In this document: one piece after another, positions 17,233 through 25,478 of the stretch | Position numbering within the stretch: position 1 is the stretch's first letter | Layout: every line of letters starts with the position of its first letter | Assembly (NCBI RefSeq): GCF_005863245.1 | Contig: NZ_VBUT01000004.1 | Coordinates: forward strand, 1-64,000 | Source: Nocardia cyriacigeorgica | GTDB taxonomy: Bacteria > Actinomycetota > Actinomycetes > Mycobacteriales > Mycobacteriaceae | DNA: 64,000 bases | Reading direction: 5' to 3' | Program-made: the position numbers and the translations under genes | The notes under the pieces: model-generated | The model's database searches: none | Told to the model about the DNA's origin: nothing | Seen by the model: the letters and a program-made list of their open reading frames with translations, nothing else

Positions 17233-18015
17233 ATGAGTGAATGGCGTTTCACGGGCCTGCAATTCCAGATCCTCTGGTCTGCTTACGGTTCCGACCGGCT
17301 GCCCTACCCGCTGCGGTATCGGCCGGTCGCGGACAGCTTCGAGGATCTGCGGATGCAGCGCGAGGCGGCGGTGGCGCAACTGCTCGACGGGTTCTACTCG
17401 ATCGATTTGATGCGGGTGCTCGAGGTGTTGCGCGAACCCGAGGCCCGGGTGGAGGTCAAGGGGTTCGGGGAGAAGGGGTCGGGCACGACCTACCGGTTCC
17501 ACGGTGCGGTGAACGCTTATGCGGGAGCGGCGCTGGTGCAGTTGGCGGGCACGGCCGAGGACATCGGCGGCGACGTGATCGTCACCGGTTGCGCGGCCGA
17601 TCAGGTTCCCGCACAAGCCCTCGCCGCCCTGCCGCAGGCGCAGGCGGGCACCGCGGCGCCGCTCGAGGTGCGGCGCGAAGAACTCGCCGCCGACCGCTCC
17701 CGCTACGTGCGCGGCCACGGCGAATCCAGCCTCACCCAGCAGCTGGACCGGGTCTTCAAACGCCCCCGGCGCTCCTTCGGCGAGATCATGGTCTTCCCCG
17801 GCCCCGCCGTCGACGCCCGCCCCTCCTTCGGCCGCAGCTTCTGGTGGATGGACTACGACGACGGGCGCTACTACGTCAAGACCGGCGACCCGATCATCGC
17901 GAAACCGGCGAGCCCAGCGGCGCTGAGCAAGGAGATCGGGCGGCTCATCTCGATCACCCAGCGCTTCTATCGGGAAGACCGCGACCACGACGAATACCTG
18001 CGCTCACGCAGGTAG
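17233..18015 (+). CDS. EspG family ESX secretion chaperone
   Basis: 260 residues, 72 bases after the PPE-like gene. It shows the EspG layout: N-terminal WRFTGLQFQILWSAYGSDRLPYPL, an alternating strand/helix core with VLREPEARVEVKG, and a C-terminal SFWWMDYDDGRYYVK. EspG proteins are cytosolic chaperones that bind PPE-type substrates and deliver them to a cognate ESX/type VII secretion machine. Proximity suggests the upstream product is its client. Confidence 0.85.
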   Translation: MSEWRFTGLQFQILWSAYGSDRLPYPLRYRPVADSFEDLRMQREAAVAQLLDGFYSIDLMRVLEVLREPEARVEVKGFGEKGSGTTYRFHGAVNAYAGAALVQLAGTAEDIGGDVIVTGCAADQVPAQALAALPQAQAGTAAPLEVRREELAADRSRYVRGHGESSLTQQLDRVFKRPRRSFGEIMVFPGPAVDARPSFGRSFWWMDYDDGRYYVKTGDPIIAKPASPAALSKEIGRLISITQRFYREDRDHDEYLRSRR

Positions 18016-18030
18016 ACCCCCCTCAGATCT

Positions 18031-18105
18031 CGAGCCTCGCATAGGTTCTGACCACTTCGCACAAGCTATAGGGGCCGAATTTCGCCACAACCTATGCGAA
18101 GCTCG
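18031..18105. repeat. Intergenic palindromic repeat, family 1 copy C
   Basis: CGAGCCTCGCATAGGTT (18031–18047) pairs with AACCTATGCGAAGCTCG (18089–18105) at 16 of 17 positions. The core ACTTCGCACA (18054–18063) and the shared 17-mer CGCCACAACCTATGCGA (18083–18099) lie inside. In this copy the 17-mer itself forms one arm of the palindrome. Confidence 0.8.
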
Positions 18106-18182
18106 TCCCGGTTGAGGCGAACGCCGCAACGGCCATCTTGCTACCGTGATCGGGCAGGAGTTGATCACGAGGGAAGTACACG

Positions 18183-19016
18183 ATGGCGCTGGTCGAGGCG
18201 GGCCGGGGTGGGCTCGATGAGGTGCTTGCCGGATTGCAGTGGCGGTTCGTGCGCCGCGATGTGTTCGAGCGGGCGGCCGGTGAGTGGGAGTTCCTGTCCG
18301 GTCGACCGAACGCGATCCTGGTGATCGACGGACTGATCCGGATCGAGGGGCTCGGCGAGTCCGAGGACCTGACACCCGGCGACTTCCTGTTCGTGCCGCA
18401 TGAGGATCGCTTCGCGCTGCACGCGCTCTCCGAAACGACCGTGCTGCGTCTCCAGCTCGCCCCCGCGCGGAGCAGCGCCGCCATGTCCGCGCTGCCGCAG
18501 CGGGTGCTGCTCACCGAGTTCGCGCGGCACACGCCGCTGGCGGCGACGATGATGCGGCACTTGATCGAGGACTGCCCGGATCCGGAAGGGGTGCAGGGAG
18601 ATCGGGTGGCCACGCTGATCGCTTCGATGGCGATCGAGTCCTGGCACAAGCGCGGGTGCGCGCCGAAACGGTGGCTGTTGCGGGTGAACGAGCCGGGTGT
18701 GGCGCGGGCGGTGGCCGCCATGCACGCCGACCCGGGCAAAGAGTGGACGGTCGAAGCGCTGGCGCGGGTGGCGCTGGCCTCGCGGTCGGGGTTCGCCGCG
18801 CGGTTCCAGGCGGCGACCGGGCTCACGCCGGGACGTTATCTGACCCAGCTGCGGGTCGAACGGGCCCAACGGTTCCTGGCCGAACAGGACGCCTCGGTGG
18901 GCGCGGTGGCCCGGCGTCTCGGGTATCGGTCCGAGACCGCGTTCGGGCGGGCGTTCCGCAGGCACACCGGCCGCACGCCGTCGGAATGGCGGCGTGCGGC
19001 CCGCACCTCGACGTAG
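18183..19016 (+). CDS. AraC-family transcriptional regulator with cupin-type N-terminus
   Basis: 277 residues. The N-terminal half resembles the cupin effector domain (LTPGDFLFVPHEDRFALHAL). The C-terminal 100 residues carry two helix-turn-helix units, including GFAARFQAATGLTPGRYL and AVARRLGYRSETAFGRAFRR, the AraC/XylS signature. It is convergent with an MFS exporter gene (three-base gap), which it may regulate. The ligand is unknown. Confidence 0.92.
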   Translation: MALVEAGRGGLDEVLAGLQWRFVRRDVFERAAGEWEFLSGRPNAILVIDGLIRIEGLGESEDLTPGDFLFVPHEDRFALHALSETTVLRLQLAPARSSAAMSALPQRVLLTEFARHTPLAATMMRHLIEDCPDPEGVQGDRVATLIASMAIESWHKRGCAPKRWLLRVNEPGVARAVAAMHADPGKEWTVEALARVALASRSGFAARFQAATGLTPGRYLTQLRVERAQRFLAEQDASVGAVARRLGYRSETAFGRAFRRHTGRTPSEWRRAARTST

Positions 19017-19019
19017 CGG

Positions 19020-20210
19020 TCAGGCGGCGGCGCGGCTCAGCGACAGCCGCAGCGTGATCGCACCGAGCACGGCAGCGGCGGCGGCCACGCCGTAGGTCGC
19101 GGCCAGGCCGATGCCGTCCACACCGCGTCCACCGACCGCCGAACCGAGAATGATCGCGAGCTGGAAACCGCCCACCAGCAGCCCACTTCCGGCCTCCACC
19201 CGATCCGGCAGCACCCGCGAGACCCACACCTGCACGACATTGAGGATGCCGCCGAACGCACCGCCCCAGATCACCACCGCGACGTAGGCCAGCGGCGCGA
19301 GGGCCGCGGAGCCGATGATCGCGAGCAGCGAGAGTCCGATGGCCACCGGCACCGCCACCAGCAGCACGCTCAGCCTGCGGTCGGCGAGTGAACCCAGTAC
19401 GAAGTTGCCGATCAGGCCGCCGATGCCGAACAGCGCCAGCAACACCGGGATCGCCGTCGGCCCCGCGCCGAGCAGCTCGTCCAGCGCCGGGCGGATGTAG
19501 GTGTAGCCGGCGAAATGCCCGCCGATGACGGCGACGACGCTGATCAGGCCGAGCGCCGCACCCGGTGCGCGCAAGGCCCCGCCCATGGCCGGCCAGCCGA
19601 CCCCCTGCGTCGGCGCGATCGGCGGCAAGACGAGCTGAACCGCGATCGCCGCCACCAGCGTCAGCACCGCCGTGACCACGAAAACAACCCGCCATCCGGC
19701 GAACGTGCTCAACAGCACCCCGAGCGGAACACCGGCGACCGTGGCCACCGTGGTGCCCGCGTTCACGATCATCATCGCCTTGCCGAGCCGATCGGCCGGC
19801 ACCAGTTGGGTGGCGATCACCAGCGCCATCGACCAGTAGCCGCCCACGGCCACACCGAGCAGCAGCCGCGCGATCAACAGCAGGGCGATATTCGGGGCAA
19901 GGGCCACAACCAGATTCGATACCGCGGCGCCGACGGTGAGCACCATGAGCAGCGTGCGGCGATCGGCGCGCGAGAACAGCGAACTCAGCCCGAGCGCCGC
20001 CAGCAGCGCCGTCAGCGCGGTCGCGCTCACCGACAGCCCGACCACGCCTTCCTTGACGTGCAGATCCTCCGCCAGCGCGGTCAACACACCCGGCGGCAGG
20101 AACTCCGAGGTCACCAGGGTGAAGCTGCCGAGAAACATGGTGAACAGAGCCGGCCACGCTCGCCGCGCCGAAGCCGGCGCCGAGAGTGCCGCGGTAAGTG
20201 TCGATGTCAT
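19020..20210 (-). CDS. MFS transporter, DHA1 drug-efflux type
   Basis: 396 residues from the ATG at 20210; a longer in-frame extension to 20342 runs through an intergenic palindrome and is rejected. Twelve hydrophobic helices are visible. The loop between helices 2 and 3 has the MFS motif A remnant SLFSRADRRTLLM, and helix 5 has motif C-like GVPLGVLLS. The opening LFTMFLGSFTLVTSEFLPPG matches the AraJ/NepI branch of sugar- and drug-efflux proteins. It probably exports small hydrophobic or sugar-like compounds by proton antiport. Confidence 0.9.
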   Translation of the reverse strand: MTSTLTAALSAPASARRAWPALFTMFLGSFTLVTSEFLPPGVLTALAEDLHVKEGVVGLSVSATALTALLAALGLSSLFSRADRRTLLMVLTVGAAVSNLVVALAPNIALLLIARLLLGVAVGGYWSMALVIATQLVPADRLGKAMMIVNAGTTVATVAGVPLGVLLSTFAGWRVVFVVTAVLTLVAAIAVQLVLPPIAPTQGVGWPAMGGALRAPGAALGLISVVAVIGGHFAGYTYIRPALDELLGAGPTAIPVLLALFGIGGLIGNFVLGSLADRRLSVLLVAVPVAIGLSLLAIIGSAALAPLAYVAVVIWGGAFGGILNVVQVWVSRVLPDRVEAGSGLLVGGFQLAIILGSAVGGRGVDGIGLAATYGVAAAAAVLGAITLRLSLSRAAA

Positions 20211-20316
20211 GCCAGAAGCAACACCCGGCGCGCTCCACCCACGCGACCGAAACGCCACGCCGACCGACTCAAACGCCAAGCGTCCCCATCCACGCGCCTC
20301 GCGCCTCGCGCCTCGG

Positions 20317-20372
20317 CGAGGGGGACATGAGACTGGCGACACGCCGAGTTCGCCGGTCTCATGTCCCCCTCG
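20317..20372. repeat. Long intergenic palindrome, family 2 copy A
   Basis: CGAGGGGGACATGAGAC (20317–20333) is the exact reverse complement of GTCTCATGTCCCCCTCG (20356–20372). The stem extends inward through TGGCGA/TCGCCG with one mismatch, giving 23-bp arms around a 10-base loop. The core recurs at 21081. Confidence 0.85.
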
Positions 20373-20459
20373 TCGAGCGTGCGTCGGTAGTGGGTGAGGC
20401 GCGCCCGATATCGCGCGATCCGCCCGAGTCGCGCGCCTGGTGCAACACTGCTCAACGCA

Positions 20460-20491
20460 GCGAGCCCGGACCCCACCGGGTCCGGGCTCGC
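20460..20491 (-). terminator. Terminator of the DUF4189 gene
   Basis: GCGAGCCCGGACCC (20460–20473) and GGGTCCGGGCTCGC (20478–20491) form a perfect 14-bp stem with a CACC loop, 12 bases beyond the DUF4189 stop codon. Confidence 0.85.
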
Positions 20492-20503
20492 CGATTGCGT
20501 CGG

Positions 20504-20929
20504 TCAGCGGGCGTTGGCGGTGCAGACGACCTCGACAACCTTGGCGCCACTCGGGTCGGCCGAGCCGACGTTGGCCAGCAGCGCGGTCGGGTGGTGCTCG
20601 GCGAGCTTGCGGAACGCCGCGCGCTCGGCCTCGTCCCGGTTCGCGCCGGACGCCGCGGCCACACCTTCGTTGTTCTCCACCAGCGCACCGCAGCCGTTGG
20701 CCCAGGAGATCAACACCTGGCAGTCGTCCTGGCCACAGTTGGCCAGCGCCGCGTTTTGCGCCGCCTCATCGCTCGGCTCATCGACGCTCACGCCGTAGAG
20801 CACGGTCTGGCCGCTGAACGCGATCGCCGCGAACTGCCCCGCCGCACTCGCCGAACCCGCCCCGAACACAGACCCGACCGCCAGGCCGGACGCCACCAAA
20901 GCAAAGCCGACCTTGTTCATCACACTCAT
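20504..20929 (-). CDS. Secreted DUF4189 protein
   Basis: 141 residues from ATG, with a Sec signal peptide (KVGFALVASGLAVGSVFGAG...ASA, cleavage about residue 29). The mature domain has AAIAFSGQTVLYGVSVDEPS, then ALANCGQDDCQVLISWANGCGALV, the DUF4189 pattern with three conserved cysteines. These exported actinobacterial proteins have no known biochemical role. GGAAAG lies about eight bases upstream of the start. Confidence 0.88.
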   Translation of the reverse strand: MSVMNKVGFALVASGLAVGSVFGAGSASAAGQFAAIAFSGQTVLYGVSVDEPSDEAAQNAALANCGQDDCQVLISWANGCGALVENNEGVAAASGANRDEAERAAFRKLAEHHPTALLANVGSADPSGAKVVEVVCTANAR

Positions 20930-21080
20930 CGAAAGATCTTTCCGCTGGAGAAAACTCCGGAAATGGAGTCGCCGTATCTTTACAGGCTGCCCAAGACTGG
21001 GCAATTTCCGCCCAATTCGCCGCCGCTCCAGTCGGTAGCCCTCGCCCACCAAGCCCACACTCGAGCAACGAGGGAGGCAT

Positions 21081-21112
21081 GAGACTGGCGACACGCCGAA
21101 TTCGCCGGTCTC
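21081..21112. repeat. Intergenic palindrome, family 2 copy B
   Basis: GAGACTGGCGA (21081–21091) and TCGCCGGTCTC (21102–21112) enclose the ACACGCCGAA-type loop also seen in copy A; the 32-bp core differs from copy A at one position. The outer arms (GAGG.../...CCTC) are degraded. The two copies flank the DUF4189 gene. Confidence 0.8.
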
Positions 21113-21162
21113 AACCTCGCCGAGCGTGCGAGGGCTCGCGAGCGGACGGCGGCGTGCTCGGG

Positions 21163-21621
21163 TCAGGCGGCAGAGTGCGGGCGGCGGTCGGAGCCGTTGT
21201 TGGAGCGGCGGGCGAGGCTGTGGATGACGAGGGCGAACAGGACGATCACCAGGATCGGGGCGGCTGCGGGGGCCCAGGCGAGGTGGAGTGGGAGGAGGGC
21301 GGTGGCGGCTGCGAGGACGGTGAAGGCTACGGCGCCGGTGACCGAGGGGATGGTGGTGGGGACCACGCCGACGGGGGCGGTGACGGTGGCGGTGTTGAGC
21401 AGGTAGGCGGTGGCGACCAAACCTGTTGCGGCGGCAGCCAATACGCCGGTATCGGACCACGCGAGGACGCCGACGGCGAGCAGGACGGCGGCTACCGCGG
21501 CGGGGCGGAACCACCAGCCCGCGGCGACCAGGGCGATGGCGGGCAGACCGGCCCACGGGATCATCAGGGTGATCGAACCGATGAGCAGCACACCGGACAG
21601 GACGGCGAGGAAACGGATCAT
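21163..21621 (-). CDS. Small integral membrane protein, last gene of the MoxR cluster
   Basis: 152 residues with about five hydrophobic helices (MIRFLAVLSGVLLIGSITLM onward) and a short polar C-terminus (RRSNNGSDRRPHSAA). Its ATG overlaps the DUF58 stop codon (ATGA), so it is translated as part of the MoxR–DUF58 operon. The family has no defined function. Confidence 0.78.
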   Translation of the reverse strand: MIRFLAVLSGVLLIGSITLMIPWAGLPAIALVAAGWWFRPAAVAAVLLAVGVLAWSDTGVLAAAATGLVATAYLLNTATVTAPVGVVPTTIPSVTGAVAFTVLAAATALLPLHLAWAPAAAPILVIVLFALVIHSLARRSNNGSDRRPHSAA

Positions 21622-22892
21622 CGGCGCACCCGGACGGTTCGGCGGTGTTGGGGCAGCAGGCGCATGATCTGATCCAAACGGGTGTCTTCGGGCCAGGACA
21701 CGATGTCGACGCCGACGGTGCCCATATCGCGGTACATGGTGGCGCGTTCGAGCTGCCACATGCGGGCCAGCGTCGGGTCGAGGTTCTCGGCGAACGGGGT
21801 GCCGCGCAGGACGTCGACCACGACCACGACATGCCCGCGTTTGCGCAGGTCGATCAGGGCGAGCGCGAACTGGGTGTCGAGCAGGGTGGAGAACGCGATG
21901 ACGATCGCGCCCAGCGGGACGGCGGCGTGCGGGGCCAGGGTGCCGGTGGTCGGGATGTGCTCGTCGCCGACATCGAGGACGGTGTCGACGATGCGATAGA
22001 ACTGGCGGCGGCCGATATCGGGGCGCAGCCAGCGCGGGTCCTGGCCGAGGCAGACCACGGCGGTACGGTCGCCTGCCTGCAACGTCGACTGCACCACCTG
22101 CGCCGCACCGCGCACCGACAGCTCCAGCGAATCGGTGGCCGGGCCGGGCGCCTGCAACGAGGTGTCGATCAGCACGACGACGTCGGCGGAACGATTGGTG
22201 AGCCGCTCGGTGACGTAGAGCCGCCCGCGACGCGCGCTGACCGGCCAGTTCACGATGCGCAGCTGATCGCCCGGCGCGTACGCGCGAATATCGGCGTACT
22301 CCACGCCTGGCCCGTGTTTGCGGGTCAGGTGCACGCCGAGTCGTTCGGGAAGTTCGGTGCGCGGCAACCGCATTCGCTGCGGATCGGTGATCGGGTAGAC
22401 GAACAGCTGCCCCGCGGGCCGACGGACCGTGGCCACCGCGAGACCGGCCGGGCTCAACGCCGACACCCGCACATTCACCGGGTAGCGGCCCCAGCGTTTC
22501 GCCGACAACGCCAGCCGCAGCCCGGCCGGCGCCGCGCCGGAATCGCTGGCCTCCTCGATCACCGTCTCCAGCCCCGGGGTCGGCTCGGGGGTGCAGCGCA
22601 GCAGCGCATGCCCCTCCTCGACGAACGCCGCGACGGTCAGCACCACTTCCTCGGTCTCGAAGCAGCGCTGGGTGGGGCCACCGTCGATCTGGATGCGGGT
22701 GCGCGACTGCTGCCACGGCGCCGTCGCCAGCACCCCGAGCAGCGGCGCCGCGAACACCACGAGCTGCCAGCTGTTCACCGCGATCGCCAGCACCAGCGCG
22801 ACGGCCGCGCACCCGGCCAGCATGTAGACCAATGGCGCCGGGCGCCACTGCAATTCGGCCTCGAGCGCGGTGCTCGAGTCGCGATGCCTCAT
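21618..22892 (-). CDS. DUF58 domain protein
   Basis: 424 residues from the ATG at 22892, which overlaps the MoxR stop. Two N-terminal membrane helices (LVYMLAGCAAVALVLAIAVN) precede a strand-rich domain. The DUF58 core HGPGVEYADIRAYAPGDQLR and a VWA-like VVVLIDTSLQ follow. DUF58 proteins pair with MoxR AAA+ ATPases in stress-related complexes, with the VWA-type region as the client. Confidence 0.92.
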   Translation of the reverse strand: MRHRDSSTALEAELQWRPAPLVYMLAGCAAVALVLAIAVNSWQLVVFAAPLLGVLATAPWQQSRTRIQIDGGPTQRCFETEEVVLTVAAFVEEGHALLRCTPEPTPGLETVIEEASDSGAAPAGLRLALSAKRWGRYPVNVRVSALSPAGLAVATVRRPAGQLFVYPITDPQRMRLPRTELPERLGVHLTRKHGPGVEYADIRAYAPGDQLRIVNWPVSARRGRLYVTERLTNRSADVVVLIDTSLQAPGPATDSLELSVRGAAQVVQSTLQAGDRTAVVCLGQDPRWLRPDIGRRQFYRIVDTVLDVGDEHIPTTGTLAPHAAVPLGAIVIAFSTLLDTQFALALIDLRKRGHVVVVVDVLRGTPFAENLDPTLARMWQLERATMYRDMGTVGVDIVSWPEDTRLDQIMRLLPQHRRTVRVRR

Positions 22893-23851
22893 GGCGTGGC
22901 GGCGCGCGGGACGGGCAGTCGACGCAGCAGTTCGGAGATCACGTCCTCGCCCCGGATCCGGCGCACCCACATCTCCGGGCGCAGCGTGATCCGGTGCGCC
23001 ATGGCCGGAATCGCCAGCGCCTTCACGTCCTCGGGGATGACGTAATCGCGGCCGAGCAGCAGCGCCCGTGCCCGCGACATCTGCACCAGATCCAGCTCCG
23101 CGCGCGGGCTCGCACCCACTTCGACCTGCGGATGCCCACGGGTGGCGGCCGCGAGCGCGACGACGTAGCCGACGACGTCCGGGTGCACGGTGACGAACTC
23201 GACCGAATGCCGCATCTCCATCAGGCCGTTCGCGTCGACCACCTGACCGACCTGCGGGGCGGTGGCGCCGCGTTCGAGCCTGCGCCGGATCATCTGGGTT
23301 TCGTCGCGCTCGGACAGATAGCCGAGCCGCAACTGGATGGCGAACCGGTCCAGCTGCGCCTCCGGCAGCGGGTAGGTGCCCTCGTACTCGATCGGGTTGT
23401 CGGTGGCCAGCACGATGAAAGGCTGTGGCAGCGGGAAGGTTTCACCGTCGATGCTGACCTGGCCCTCGGCCATCGCCTCCAGCAGCGCGGCCTGGGTCTT
23501 GGGCGGGGTCCGGTTGATCTCGTCGGCCAGCAGCATATTGGTGAACACCGGGCCGCGACGGAAGGTGAACCGGCCGGTGGACATGTCGTAGATGGTCGAC
23601 CCGAGCAGATCCGCGGGCAGCAGATCCGGGGTGAACTGCACCCTGGCGAAATCCAGGCCCAGCGCGGCGGCGAACGATCTGGCGATGAGCGTCTTGCCGA
23701 GGCCGGGCAGATCCTCGATCAGCACATGCCCACCGGAGAGCACCGCGATCAAGATGAGCTGCAACTCGTCTCGCTTGCCGACCACGACACGGGACAGCTC
23801 CCGTAGCACGGCCTCACTGCGTTGGACGGTCACGTCCAAAGGCATCGTCAT
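22889..23851 (-). CDS. MoxR-type AAA+ ATPase
   Basis: 320 residues. Walker A is LIEDLPGLGKT (about residues 43–53), Walker B is NMLLADEINRTPPKTQAALLEAM, and sensor 1 is FIVLATDNPIEYEGTYPLPEAQLDRF, all standard for the MoxR family. It is a cytosolic chaperone-like ATPase thought to remodel VWA-containing partners, here the overlapping DUF58 product. In M. tuberculosis the equivalent cluster is around moxR2. Confidence 0.95.
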   Translation of the reverse strand: MTMPLDVTVQRSEAVLRELSRVVVGKRDELQLILIAVLSGGHVLIEDLPGLGKTLIARSFAAALGLDFARVQFTPDLLPADLLGSTIYDMSTGRFTFRRGPVFTNMLLADEINRTPPKTQAALLEAMAEGQVSIDGETFPLPQPFIVLATDNPIEYEGTYPLPEAQLDRFAIQLRLGYLSERDETQMIRRRLERGATAPQVGQVVDANGLMEMRHSVEFVTVHPDVVGYVVALAAATRGHPQVEVGASPRAELDLVQMSRARALLLGRDYVIPEDVKALAIPAMAHRITLRPEMWVRRIRGEDVISELLRRLPVPRAATP

Positions 23852-23879
23852 TTGTCTACTCGCACTTGCTCAACCCGTT

Positions 23880-24377
23880 TCACATTTTCTGCAGTCGGCG
23901 CAGGATCTCGTCCAACGCCTCCCGACCCGGTGCGCGACCGACCTGGTCACGCAGTTCCGAGTTCGCCGGATCCACCCAACGCCACAGTTCGGGACCGAAC
24001 TGGTGGATTCCGGCGGCCTCGATCGCCTTGCGGTTCTTGGCGACCCGCACTCCGGCCGACAATTCGAACTCCTTGGCCAACAGGGGGCGTAGGTAGCGGT
24101 CCCAATCCGCGCGGGTGCCGTCGGCGCGTTCGGCGAGCATCTGCGCCCTGGCATGCCAGCGGTGCAGCATTTCGGCGGGACCGTTCTCGATCTCGTCGGG
24201 CAGCTCGGGCTCACGCGGGCCGGATCGGCCGAGTAGCGACCACACCAGCCAGGCCAGGGCGACCGTGACCGGGACACCGGCGGCGGCGAGCATCGCCTCG
24301 CGGGCGCGACCGAGGGTGACCAGCTCGATCACCACGATCACCAGCACCGCGGTCACCACCATGCTCAGGCGCGTCAT
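23880..24377 (-). CDS. Membrane-anchored helical protein in the MoxR cluster
   Basis: 165 residues: two N-terminal hydrophobic helices (LSMVVTAVLVIVVIELVTLG and PVTVALAWLVWSLLG), then a soluble helical domain with ADWDRYLRPLLAKEFELSAG and RAPGREALDEILRRLQKM. Its ATG overlaps the DUF4129 stop. It resembles the uncharacterised gene between DUF4129 and MoxR in other Mycobacteriales. Confidence 0.8.
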   Translation of the reverse strand: MTRLSMVVTAVLVIVVIELVTLGRAREAMLAAAGVPVTVALAWLVWSLLGRSGPREPELPDEIENGPAEMLHRWHARAQMLAERADGTRADWDRYLRPLLAKEFELSAGVRVAKNRKAIEAAGIHQFGPELWRWVDPANSELRDQVGRAPGREALDEILRRLQKM

Positions 24378-25330
24378 GTGGGCACCACCTCCCCTTGCAG
24401 GTCGGCGAGCACGATGCGCAGCAACTGTTCGGCGCGCATACGCTGCCATTCCATCATGGAATGGGGGCTGAACCTGGCCTCCTCGAACAACGCCACCAGC
24501 TCGCGGGCCGACGCGTCGTGCAGGGCGCCGCGCTCGAACGCGCGGGCCAGCACCTCCATCGGGGTGTCGGAGACCAGCGGGGCCGCCGAACGGGCCGCCG
24601 ACAGGCCGCGCTCCATGGCGACGTAGCAGGCGATGATCGCGGTGCGCGGGTCCTGGCCGGGCGCGGCCATGGCGGCCAAGCCCATTTCGGCGGCGCGGGC
24701 CAGCGAATCGGCAGCGGTCTCCGCGGCGGGGGCGACCGGTTCGGGTTCCGGGGCGGGCTTGCGGCGGGTGGTGATGGCGACGACCACCAGGCCGGCGATG
24801 GCCACGGCCACCAGGGTGACGGCGGCGACGATGGCCAGCACCAGCGCGGTGCCCGCCAGTTCGGCGGGTTCGGTGGCGGTGGACGGGTCGTTGGGGGTGG
24901 TCTCGCCGGTGGTGGGGCTGGGGGTGGCGGTGCCCGTCGGAGGCGCGACGGAGGTGTCGGCATCGGGTTGTACGCCGACGAAGTACACGGCCGAGACGAG
25001 GGCGAACAGCAGCGCCACCGCCGTGAGGATGCCGAGCACGATCAACCCGGCGCGGCCCAGCTTCCACGGTTCGCGATCGGTATCCGGATCGGGTTCGGGC
25101 ATGGCCAGCGGCAGGCGGTGCTGGCTGGCGATGACGCCGGCCAGCAGGATGACCACCGAAACCGTCAGCAGCACGGGCATGAGCGCCACCGCGATGGCGG
25201 ACATGGCCGAGGGGCCGTCGTCCTCTGATTCGGAGACGCCGGGCAGATAGCCGCGCAACGCGATGACGGCGCAGACGAGCAGCGTGATCACCACGATCAC
25301 GCGCGATATCGGCGCTCGCGACCGGACCAC
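24374..25330 (-). CDS. DUF4129 domain membrane protein
   Basis: 318 residues from the GTG at 25330, chosen because GGGG lies seven bases upstream; a GTG at 25369 would add 13 residues without a ribosome binding site. Several transmembrane segments with a Thr/Pro-rich external loop are followed by the DUF4129 domain: AIIACYVAMERGLSAARSA, DTPMEVLARAFERGALH, ARELVALFEEARFSPHSM. It is the first gene of a five-gene overlapping cluster. DUF4129 domains occur with transglutaminase/DUF58/MoxR sets of unclear cell-envelope function. Confidence 0.87.
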   Translation of the reverse strand: MVRSRAPISRVIVVITLLVCAVIALRGYLPGVSESEDDGPSAMSAIAVALMPVLLTVSVVILLAGVIASQHRLPLAMPEPDPDTDREPWKLGRAGLIVLGILTAVALLFALVSAVYFVGVQPDADTSVAPPTGTATPSPTTGETTPNDPSTATEPAELAGTALVLAIVAAVTLVAVAIAGLVVVAITTRRKPAPEPEPVAPAAETAADSLARAAEMGLAAMAAPGQDPRTAIIACYVAMERGLSAARSAAPLVSDTPMEVLARAFERGALHDASARELVALFEEARFSPHSMMEWQRMRAEQLLRIVLADLQGEVVPT

Positions 25331-25478
25331 TGCGTTACCCCATACTTGTGTACTGCCCAAAACAGCCACATAGTTACATGCCGAACGGTCCGCTCGGGAG
25401 GGAATCGATTACTTCGGAGAACGTCCGTTTTAACTGCCTCGTCCCAGGTCGCGGCGGGCGCGGCCGACCTTGGTTCAG

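Noticed and set aside
20198..21082. Forward reading frames across 20.2–21.1 kb
   Set aside because: They run through intergenic palindromes and antisense to the DUF4189 gene.
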